A DNA stretch of 10,934 nucleotides from a bacterium (GTDB taxonomy: Bacteria; Patescibacteriota; Microgenomatia; Levybacterales; UBA12049): positions 1 to 10,934 of the forward strand of contig JAJZOC010000070.1 of assembly GCA_021852095.1 (NCBI GenBank), in the 5' to 3' direction. Each line of letters begins with the position of its first letter. Positions within the stretch are counted from its first letter, which is position 1. Made by a program: the position numbers and the translations under genes. This document shows positions 1 to 7,430 of the stretch, in pieces. The notes below the pieces were generated by a model. It had not been told where the DNA came from, did not search any database, and saw only the letters and a list, made by a program, of their open reading frames with translations.

Positions 1-30
1 CGGAGCTGGCCAAAGACAAAAAAATAGAAG
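1..30. repeat. Fold-back copy of bases 837-866 at the window edge
   Basis: Bases 1-30 are the exact reverse complement of bases 837-866, which encode the [10 protein letters not shown] stretch of gyrA. Within 1-30 the leftward gyrA frame keeps the expected LLFF codons (19-30), then becomes unlike the family. Bases 19-30 therefore fit both the true gyrA and the inverted copy, giving about 12 bases of microhomology at the junction. The likely explanation is an amplification or assembly chimera at a contig end. A real inversion is less likely because it would break an essential gene. Confidence 0.85.
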
Positions 31-1737
31 ATCATCATGGGTTTGAGCATATTGTATAAGACATATGCCGTCATTTTCTTTAGTTGTCATTCCTTTTATT
101 CCTTTACCTCCTCTATGTTGGGTTTTAAAACTGCCCATGCTTTGCCGTTTTACGTATCCGGTATCAGTAAGGGTTATTACGGTTGGTTCATTTTGAATAA
201 GGTCTTCTTCTGAAAATTCTCCGACTTTTCCTTTATAAACTTTTGTTCTGCGTGGATCCTGGTATTTCTCTTTTAGGGTCTTCAGTTCGTTTTTTATTAC
301 CTCCAAAATTTCTGCCGGATGAGAAAGAAGTTTTTCCAGATAGTCAATAGTTTCTTTTACCATTTGATATTCTTCTTCCAGTTTTTGACGTTCCAAAGCC
401 GCAAGACGGCGAAGCTGCATATCCAAGATCGCTGTTGCCTGTAGGTCAGAAAGCCGAAAATTTTCCATAAGATTTTTCTTTGCTTCTTCTTGATTCTTTG
501 ATTCTCTTATTAGTTTTATAACAGCATCTATGTTATCAACCGCGATTTTTAATCCTTCTAAAATATGAAGTCTTGCTTTTGCCTCTTTTAATTCAAACTC
601 TGATCTTCTTTTAACAACCATAAATCTATGTTTTAGGTATTCTTCCAAAATCACTTTAAGATTAAGCGTTTGCGGAGTTCCGTCTACGAGGGCAACCAAG
701 TTTGCAGGAAAAACCGTTTGCAAACTTGTGTTTTTAAAGAGATTGTTTAAGACTTTTTTGGGAGATGCATCCCGTTTTAATTCAACCATTACTCTAATGC
801 CGTGCCGGTCGGATTCGTCCCTCAAATCCGAAATACCTTCTATTTTTTTGTCTTTGGCCAGCTCCGCGATTCGGGCAACAAGAAGAGCCTTATTAACTTG
901 GTATGGAAGTTCGGTAATGATAATTGCGGATTTTCCGTTACCAATATCTTCTATGTTCGCCTTGCCTCTTATAAGAATTTTTCCCCTGCCTGTTGTATAT
1001 ACATTTTTGATTTCCGAAAAATCGTATATCGCTCCTGCGGTTGGAAAATCAGGGCCCTTAATAAACTGTAAGAGTTCGTCAACAGTAATACTGGAAGTAT
1101 CAAAAGAAGCGAAGGTGTCAGAAGTATTATTTGATACGTTTGCTTTGCCGATCATGAACACAATTGCGTCTATGACTTCTCCCAAATTATGCGGGGGGAT
1201 TTTTGTTGCCATACCAACGGCTATACCTTCGGAGCCCATTAAGAGAAGATTGGGAAGTTTAGATGGCAAAAATGCCGGTTCTTTAAAACTGCCATCATAA
1301 TTTGGGATGAAATCAACTGTTTCTTTATCTAAATCCTGCAGCATTTCCATAGAGATTGCTGCGAGTTTTGCTTCGGTGTAGCGATCAGCGGCTGGCGGAT
1401 CACCATCAACGGATCCAAAATTTCCTTGTCCCCAAATAAGCGGGTAACGCATCGAGAAATCTTGTGCCAACCGAACCAGCGCGTCATAAATCGCCATGTT
1501 GCCATGGGGGTGGTATTTACCCATGACTTCTCCGACAATACGTGCGGATTTGAGAAATTTTGCTGTAGGCCGAAGTCCCAGTTCATGCATTGCAAATAAA
1601 ATTCTGCGATGTACTGGCTTTAAACCGTCTTTTACATCGGGCAATGCGCGGGAAACAATAACGCTCATAGCGTAATCCAAATACGCCCGCTTCATCTCCG
1701 TAGTTATTTCTGTTTTTAATAATTTCCCTATTTCCAT
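1..1737 (-). CDS. gyrA: DNA gyrase subunit A (partial, C-terminal part missing)
   Basis: Cleaves and rejoins DNA in the GyrA2GyrB2 gyrase, which introduces negative supercoils using ATP hydrolysed by GyrB. The frame is open for 579 codons from the ATG at 1737 to the window edge. It shows the N-terminal winged-helix and tower region: a KYHPHG motif, then [27 protein letters not shown] sequence (about residues 95-125) with the catalytic tyrosine at residue 120. Residues 540-546 read QHRGGKG, a GyrA-box variant (usual form QRRGGKG). That box separates gyrase from topoisomerase IV ParC, so GyrA is preferred. Residues up to about 573 (THDDLLFF) fit the family; the last six (CLWPAP) do not and lie in a probable chimeric end. 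At the quinolone-contact positions residue 81 is Met and residue 85 is Asp. The beta-pinwheel C-terminal domain is outside the window. No Shine-Dalgarno precedes the ATG. Identity is very secure. Confidence 0.97.
   Translation of the reverse strand, partial: MEIGKLLKTEITTEMKRAYLDYAMSVIVSRALPDVKDGLKPVHRRILFAMHELGLRPTAKFLKSARIVGEVMGKYHPHGNMAIYDALVRLAQDFSMRYPLIWGQGNFGSVDGDPPAADRYTEAKLAAISMEMLQDLDKETVDFIPNYDGSFKEPAFLPSKLPNLLLMGSEGIAVGMATKIPPHNLGEVIDAIVFMIGKANVSNNTSDTFASFDTSSITVDELLQFIKGPDFPTAGAIYDFSEIKNVYTTGRGKILIRGKANIEDIGNGKSAIIITELPYQVNKALLVARIAELAKDKKIEGISDLRDESDRHGIRVMVELKRDASPKKVLNNLFKNTSLQTVFPANLVALVDGTPQTLNLKVILEEYLKHRFMVVKRRSEFELKEAKARLHILEGLKIAVDNIDAVIKLIRESKNQEEAKKNLMENFRLSDLQATAILDMQLRRLAALERQKLEEEYQMVKETIDYLEKLLSHPAEILEVIKNELKTLKEKYQDPRRTKVYKGKVGEFSEEDLIQNEPTVITLTDTGYVKRQSMGSFKTQHRGGKGIKGMTTKENDGICLIQYAQTHDDLLFFCLWPAP
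837..866. repeat. Source arm of the fold-back repeat inside gyrA
   Basis: This is the partner of bases 1-30 in inverted orientation, identical over 30 bases. Here the sequence is in frame and family-typical within gyrA ([27 protein letters not shown] region), so this copy is taken as the genuine one. Confidence 0.85.
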
Positions 1738-1743
1738 ATTTAT

Positions 1744-1772
1744 ATTATTTAACTAATTTTATTTACTGTTAA
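1744..1772 (-). promoter_or_regulatory. Candidate sigma-70 promoter for gyrA, leaderless layout
   Basis: On the minus strand TTAACA (1772-1767) and AATAAT (1749-1744) are each one base from the -35 and -10 consensus, with a 17-base spacer. Only six bases separate the -10 from the gyrA ATG at 1737, so transcription would start at or next to the start codon. This agrees with the lack of a Shine-Dalgarno. The region is very AT-rich, so a chance match is possible. Confidence 0.4.
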
Positions 1773-1793
1773 TGCTTGTACTGCTTTCAACAA

Positions 1794-1825
1794 ATTGTTA
1801 CATTGTTACATTGCTTCATTGTTGA
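1794..1825. repeat. Four degenerate octamers (consensus ATTGTTAC), left of ppa
   Basis: Four consecutive 8-base units can be read: ATTGTTAC, ATTGTTAC, ATTGCTTC and ATTGTTGA. A mirror-image array of four units lies at 2459-2490 on the other side of ppa. The array forms the outer part of the left inverted repeat. Confidence 0.75.
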
Positions 1826-1872
1826 TAACAATTTAACAATAAGCGAGCGCAAGCGAGCAACAATGAAACAAT
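1802..1872. repeat. Left copy of the ~70-bp inverted repeat flanking ppa
   Basis: This is the reverse complement of 2411-2478: the inner 47 bases (1826-1872) match 2411-2457 exactly, and the outer 20 bases differ at one position plus a 3-base length difference. The copy itself folds: 1809-1824 pairs with 1858-1873 (16 pairs, one of them wobble in one RNA sense) around a 33-base loop carrying the GC-rich GCGAGCGCAAGCGAGC block. Its inner edge lies nine bases past the ppa stop codon. The stem is AT-rich without a following U-run, so it is not a convincing intrinsic terminator. Confidence 0.9.
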
Positions 1873-1881
1873 GATGAAAAT

Positions 1882-2391
1882 TTATTTTAGTGCTTTTTTA
1901 ACTGCTTCAAGCGCTTCTTTTCTCCCTCTCCACTCTTTAATCTTGACCCACTTTCCAGGTTCCAGTGTTTTGTAGTTTTCAAAAAAATGTTTTATTTTGT
2001 TTTTTATCGCATCAGGCAAGGTTTCCATGGTGAACCCTCCGTATAGCGGGTCAACTTTTTTTGTCGGAACTGCCAAAATTTTAGTATCAATTCCTTTTTC
2101 GTCTTCCATCTCGAGCATTCCGATTACAATGGATGGGATAACAGATCCCGGCATAACTGAATGTTCGCTTAAAACCAGAACATCAATCGGATCCCCGTCT
2201 TCGGCTAGTGTGTTTGGAAGAAATCCGTAATTAAATGGATAATTCATAGCGGTATACAAAAACCTGTCTACGAAAATTACTCCGCTTTTTTTATCCAATT
2301 CATACTTTATATTCCCATCTTTAGGAATTTCTACAAAAACATTAATTTCTCCGTTTTCCGGCTTGCCAGCTGATAATTTATTCATATCCAT
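1882..2391 (-). CDS. ppa: Inorganic pyrophosphatase, family I (soluble)
   Basis: Hydrolyses pyrophosphate to two phosphates in the cytoplasm, pulling nucleic-acid and aminoacyl-tRNA synthesis forward. The family signature DGDPIDVL is present with its three metal-binding aspartates. The other active-site residues can be placed as in the E. coli enzyme: the VEIPKDGNIKYE segment (Glu, Lys, Glu), DRF, NYPFNYGF (two Tyr), EDEKGIDTK (Asp, Asp, Lys) and YKTLEPGKWVK (Tyr-Lys). The length (169-172 residues) is normal for bacterial family I. An in-frame GTG at 2400 is also possible, but the Shine-Dalgarno-like GGGGGTGAG overlaps that GTG and lies five bases before the ATG at 2391, so I choose 2391. The gene separates gyrB from gyrA and is closely framed by inverted repeats, which is unusual. 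The enzyme assignment is very secure and the start moderately so. Confidence 0.96.
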   Translation of the reverse strand: MDMNKLSAGKPENGEINVFVEIPKDGNIKYELDKKSGVIFVDRFLYTAMNYPFNYGFLPNTLAEDGDPIDVLVLSEHSVMPGSVIPSIVIGMLEMEDEKGIDTKILAVPTKKVDPLYGGFTMETLPDAIKNKIKHFFENYKTLEPGKWVKIKEWRGRKEALEAVKKALK

Positions 2392-2395
2392 AATT

Positions 2396-2405
2396 CTCAC
2401 CCCCT
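2396..2405 (-). promoter_or_regulatory. Ribosome binding site deciding the ppa start
   Basis: On the minus strand the run GGGGGTGAG resembles the 3' half of the anti-SD complement (GGAGGUGA). It ends five bases before the ATG at 2391 but overlaps the upstream GTG at 2400, which favours the ATG. It is the clearest Shine-Dalgarno among the starts in this window. Confidence 0.6.
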
Positions 2406-2410
2406 CTTCT

Positions 2411-2478
2411 ATTGTTTCATTGTTGCTCGCTTGCGCTCGCTTATTGTTAAATTGTTAGCAATGAAACAATGTAACAAT
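2411..2478. repeat. Right copy of the ~70-bp inverted repeat flanking ppa
   Basis: Inverted partner of 1802-1872; 2411-2457 is identical to the reverse complement of 1826-1872. The copy is itself self-complementary: 2411-2422 pairs perfectly with 2459-2470, with the GC-rich block in the loop. It sits between the gyrB stop codon and the ppa ribosome binding site, leaving about ten bases before the GTG at 2400. Confidence 0.9.
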
Positions 2479-2488
2479 CGAACAATGA

Positions 2489-2490
<2 letters not shown>
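2459..2490. repeat. Four degenerate octamers (CAATGWAA-like) abutting the gyrB stop
   Basis: Four 8-base units are visible in a row: CAATGAAA, CAATGTAA, CAATCGAA and CAATGATT. The last unit runs two bases into the gyrB stop codon. The order mirrors the octamers at 1794-1825, so the ppa segment is symmetric. Confidence 0.75.
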
Positions 2491-4471
<1,981 letters not shown>

Positions 4472-4503
4472 TTAACAAATTTTCGTCTTTAATTCCATGT
4501 CTT

Positions 4504-5760
4504 TTATGTTCCTTCATTCCATGTAGAAACATATTTTTTCTGTTCAAGGGTCATTCTGTCTGTTGCTGTACCCATTGCCTTAAGCTTTAGTTTGGCGATT
4601 AACCTATCTATTTGTTTCGGGAGCACATAGACTTTGCTTTTTAGTTTCCCTTTATTCTTTACAAGATATTCACTGGCTAAAGCCTGATTAGCAAAGCTCA
4701 TATCCATTACTTCTGCCGGATGTCCCTCTGCAGAGGCAAGATTAACCAATCTTCCTTCTCCCAAGAGATAAATTTTTTTGCCGTTTTTAAGTCTGTACTC
4801 TTCGAGATTTTCCCTAATAACTCTTTTATTTTTTGTTTTGGAGTTAAGGTATTCCAGATCGATTTCGACATTAAAATGTCCGGTATTGGCGATAATCGCC
4901 GCGTCTTTAATTTTATCTATCGTTTCTTTGCCGATTACATGTTTATTCCCCGTTGCCGTTATCATAATATCTGCTATTTTTGCCGCCTTTGCAATTTTTA
5001 AAACCTCAAACCCATCCATAACTGCTTCTAGGGCTTTTATTGGATCAACTTCGGTTACTATAACCCGTGCTCCCATACCTTTTGCTCTTAACGCTACTCC
5101 CCTGCCGCACCACCCATAGCCCGCAACAACAAATACCTTACCTGCTAAAAGAATGTTTGTGGCTCTAAGTATTCCGTCTATTGACGACTGTCCTGTTCCG
5201 TATCTGTTATCGAACATATGTTTAGTCAAGCTGTCATTAACGGCAATGGCGGGAAATCTTAAAAACCCTTTTTTTTCCATCGCTTTAAGTCTTATAACCC
5301 CTGTTGTTGTTTCTTCTGTCGAGCCAATAATCTCTTTAGTTCTTTGCTTGCTTTCTTTATGCAAGGCAGATACCAGATCTGCTCCGTCATCCATGGTTAT
5401 TACGGGATTTTTTTTCAGGACCTGTTTTATGTGTTGGTAATAAGTTGTTTTATCTTCGCCTTTTATTGCAAAGGTCGGAATATCAAAATCTTTTACAAGA
5501 GAAGCCGCTATGTCGTCTTGGGTGGATAAGGGATTAGAAGCGCATAAGGCTATATCTGCTCCCCCATTTTTTAATGCAATCATTAAATTTGCGGTCTCTT
5601 TTGTTACATGGAGACAGGCTCCTATTGTTATATTTTTTAGCGGTTTTTGTCTGCTAAACCTTTGCTCTATAAGAGTTAAAACAGGCATTTGCTGTTTTGC
5701 CCATTCAATGTTTAGTTTTCCTTTTGGCGACAGGGATATGTCTTTTATATTATATTCCAT
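4504..5760 (-). CDS. ahcY: S-adenosylhomocysteinase (adenosylhomocysteinase)
   Basis: NAD-dependent, reversible hydrolysis of S-adenosylhomocysteine to adenosine and homocysteine, which removes the product inhibitor of methyltransferases. In the 418 residues I see the substrate-site ACLHVTKETANL (48-59), DDGADL (124-129) and STEETTTG (147-154). The catalytic NDSLTKHMFDNRYG segment follows (Lys180, Asp184), then DGILRATN and the Rossmann glycine motif VVAGYGWCGRG (211-221). Near the end GEGRLVNLASAEGHPAEVMD is family-typical. The protein stops at VSTWNEGT and lacks the Lys...Tyr-Arg-Tyr tail of the longer bacterial and eukaryotic enzymes, resembling archaeal and Thermotoga-type forms (from memory). 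Its ATG shares one base with the stop of the upstream adenosine kinase gene (TAATG), implying translational coupling and a shared role in clearing the reaction products. Confidence 0.96.
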   Translation of the reverse strand: MEYNIKDISLSPKGKLNIEWAKQQMPVLTLIEQRFSRQKPLKNITIGACLHVTKETANLMIALKNGGADIALCASNPLSTQDDIAASLVKDFDIPTFAIKGEDKTTYYQHIKQVLKKNPVITMDDGADLVSALHKESKQRTKEIIGSTEETTTGVIRLKAMEKKGFLRFPAIAVNDSLTKHMFDNRYGTGQSSIDGILRATNILLAGKVFVVAGYGWCGRGVALRAKGMGARVIVTEVDPIKALEAVMDGFEVLKIAKAAKIADIMITATGNKHVIGKETIDKIKDAAIIANTGHFNVEIDLEYLNSKTKNKRVIRENLEEYRLKNGKKIYLLGEGRLVNLASAEGHPAEVMDMSFANQALASEYLVKNKGKLKSKVYVLPKQIDRLIAKLKLKAMGTATDRMTLEQKKYVSTWNEGT

Positions 5761-6734
5761 TACTTTGCAGAGAAAAAGTTATTATAGCATAACTTGTCAG
5801 TGAAAAATCTTTCGTATCTTTTACTGAATATGTTTTTATCCAATGTATGATTTTGTGTGCCGTACTGTTCTATGGCGTAAGACGCGATGTTTGCGCCAAT
5901 TTGTCCGCAAGTTCTAAGGTTGCAGTTTTGCAGGAGCCCGGCTGCGAATCCTGCTATATAAGAGTCTCCTGCTCCTGTTGGATCTAAAACCCTATTTGGT
6001 TTTGCTGTCCCAACTTTAATAGTTTCATTTTTCGTTTCGATTAGCGATCCATAATTTCCAAGCGTTGTTATCAAAATTTTTGTTTTTCTTAATAATTGTT
6101 TTTTGGAAAGACCGGCTTTCTTTGTAATAAGCGCCATTTCATAGTCGTTAGCAATGGTTAGAAAAGAACCATTGATACACTCAAGCAAATCCTTTTTTAA
6201 AAAGCGTGTTATTTCTTGTCCTGGAGCGAATATATAAGGTAATTCTAATTTTTTTGCTTGTTTTGAAAAACTGACCATAGCAGTTGGCAGAGTAGCTCCA
6301 ATAATCATAAGATCAAAACCCGCAGGCAGAAGAAGGCCTGAGTCTTTTTCTAAGGCACCCTTATAAAATCCTGATATTTGACAGTTATTTTTATCCGTTA
6401 TCATAAAGGCATTAGCCGTAAATGATTCTTTAACGACATTGATTAATGAGGTGTCTATATTATGTTTTTTAAAGTGTTTTAAATAAAATTCGCTGTCTTT
6501 TTCCCCACAGGATGCAAGAATAGAGCAATTAGTATTTATAAGAGAAAGATTATACGCTATATTTCCGGCTACGCCGCCAAAATTCCTGCTAAGTTTATTA
6601 AGTATAAAAGATACGGAGAGTGTTTTAAGTTTGTCCGGCAGGATATGTTTCTCAAAGCTTTCATTGAAGTCCATGATGTAATCAAAAGCAAGAGATCCCG
6701 TTATTAAAATACGTTTTTTGAGCGTTTGTGTCAT
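5760..6734 (-). CDS. PfkB-family kinase, probable adenosine kinase
   Basis: A ribokinase/PfkB-fold sugar or nucleoside kinase of 324 residues. The N-terminal family motif is FGGVAGNIAYNL (52-63) and the C-terminal signature DPTGAGDSYIAGFAAGLL (251-268) holds the anion-hole glycines and the catalytic base Asp257. Adenosine is proposed as substrate for two reasons. First, the gene is fused by a one-base overlap to ahcY, whose product is adenosine. Second, segments such as ITGSLAFDYIMDF, SGFYKGALE, NDYE and YGTQ resemble, from memory, the mycobacterial AdoK type of adenosine kinase. The likely reaction is ATP plus adenosine to AMP plus ADP, which keeps the hydrolase running forward and salvages purine. 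Its start overlaps the preceding gene by four bases (ATGA), and no Shine-Dalgarno is visible. Other nucleoside or sugar substrates are not excluded. Confidence 0.88.
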   Translation of the reverse strand: MTQTLKKRILITGSLAFDYIMDFNESFEKHILPDKLKTLSVSFILNKLSRNFGGVAGNIAYNLSLINTNCSILASCGEKDSEFYLKHFKKHNIDTSLINVVKESFTANAFMITDKNNCQISGFYKGALEKDSGLLLPAGFDLMIIGATLPTAMVSFSKQAKKLELPYIFAPGQEITRFLKKDLLECINGSFLTIANDYEMALITKKAGLSKKQLLRKTKILITTLGNYGSLIETKNETIKVGTAKPNRVLDPTGAGDSYIAGFAAGLLQNCNLRTCGQIGANIASYAIEQYGTQNHTLDKNIFSKRYERFFTDKLCYNNFFSAK

Positions 6735-7387
6735 AAATTTTTAAGCAGAAAATGTTCAAGGGACAAACGGGGATTAATATTGGTTGTTTTAAGTAAAGTA
6801 TAGCTTTTTTGTCCTTCAGACAGTATTTTTCTTGCAAGATCTATTTCTTGGTGTTCTGCTAGTTTTATTTCCATTCCCTTTATTATTTGTTCAAGAAAGA
6901 GAAGGGCTGTTTCTTTAGTTTTGCCATTGTCCTGGGCTAATTTTAGCCTGCAGTTAATACCCCCCGACAATAACTCGTTTAGATTTTTTAATAACTCTCC
7001 GTCTTCTTTTTCAGAGTGTATGGTGTTGTTTTCTGCAAGATTTATAACCTCACATCTTGATATTGCCGTTGGTAAAAAGTTCTCAAGCATATTCGAAACC
7101 AAGATTATAAATGCAGACTCCGGCGGTTCCTCAAGTATTTTAAGAAGCGCGTTTTGTGCCTCTGCGGTTAAAAGATTGGCATTTTCTATAATCACTGCTT
7201 TTTTATTTCCCATGCTGGGGGTTAGAAAAATAGTTTCCTTGATTTTTCTGGCCTCGGCTATTCCAATAGAGGTATTTCCTGTTACTAATGATACATCAAA
7301 CTTACTGATTTCTTCCTCTTTACAAAGAGCTGATATGTATTTATCACTTTTTTTCTTGTCTTGAGAGATAATAATTATGCTTTTCAT
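6731..7387 (-). CDS. Short DNA polymerase III delta'-like (clamp-loader) protein
   Basis: Resembles the delta' subunit (HolB) or the AAA+ core of DnaX clamp loaders, which load the sliding clamp at replication forks. The 218 residues contain a Walker-B-like KAVIIENANLLTAEAQNALLKILEEPP region (63-89). They also carry the SRC motif (110-112) that supplies the arginine finger in clamp loaders, and a C-terminal NPRLSLEHFLL helix typical of delta'. The N-terminus has no Walker A P-loop and no zinc-binding cysteines, and the protein is roughly two thirds of the usual ~330 residues. Lack of a working P-loop is normal for delta', but this degree of shortening is notable. It is the first gene of the leftward set and overlaps the kinase start by four bases. 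holB is the likely name, with no ATPase activity expected. Confidence 0.85.
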   Translation of the reverse strand: MKSIIIISQDKKKSDKYISALCKEEEISKFDVSLVTGNTSIGIAEARKIKETIFLTPSMGNKKAVIIENANLLTAEAQNALLKILEEPPESAFIILVSNMLENFLPTAISRCEVINLAENNTIHSEKEDGELLKNLNELLSGGINCRLKLAQDNGKTKETALLFLEQIIKGMEIKLAEHQEIDLARKILSEGQKSYTLLKTTNINPRLSLEHFLLKNL

Positions 7388-7394
7388 ATTGATA

Positions 7395-7423
7395 TTGACA
7401 GTATATCTTATTTTACGTATTAT
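7395..7423 (+). promoter_or_regulatory. Strong sigma-70 promoter for the pilBTC genes
   Basis: TTGACA (7395-7400) matches the -35 consensus fully. It is followed by a 17-base spacer and TATTAT (7418-7423), one base off the -10 consensus. Transcription would begin about seven bases downstream, at 7430-7431, which is the pilB ATG. There is no Shine-Dalgarno in the gap, so a leaderless mRNA is predicted. Confidence 0.75.
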
Positions 7424-7428
7424 TTAAA
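7400..7428 (-). promoter_or_regulatory. Candidate leftward promoter for the delta'-like gene operon
   Basis: On the minus strand TATACT (7405-7400) fits the -10 consensus at five of six bases, with TTTAAA (7428-7423) as a weak -35 at 17 bases. Twelve bases separate the -10 from the ATG at 7387, giving a leader of about five bases and no room for a Shine-Dalgarno. It overlaps the pilB promoter almost entirely, so the two would compete for polymerase. Confidence 0.45.
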
Positions 7429-7430
7429 TA

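Noticed and set aside
728..1300. A 190-codon open frame on the plus strand inside gyrA
   Set aside because: It is the antisense shadow of the clearly coding gyrA frame; its translation has no family resemblance and there is no start signal.
1329..1595. An 88-codon minus-strand open frame overlapping the gyrA N-terminal region
   Set aside because: It is the same strand as gyrA in another frame; the gyrA frame encodes the conserved catalytic region through this stretch, so this frame is not coding and there is no frameshift.
1..1737. parC/parE (topoisomerase IV) instead of gyrA/gyrB
   Set aside because: A GyrA-box variant (QHRGGKG, residues 540-546) is present in the A subunit, which ParC lacks.
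1802..1873. Intrinsic terminator downstream of ppa
   Set aside because: The stem is long and AT-rich, the loop is 33 bases and no U-run follows on the minus strand.
1794..1880. CRISPR-like array left of ppa
   Set aside because: Units are 8 bases, contiguous and degenerate, with no spacers of constant length and no cas genes.
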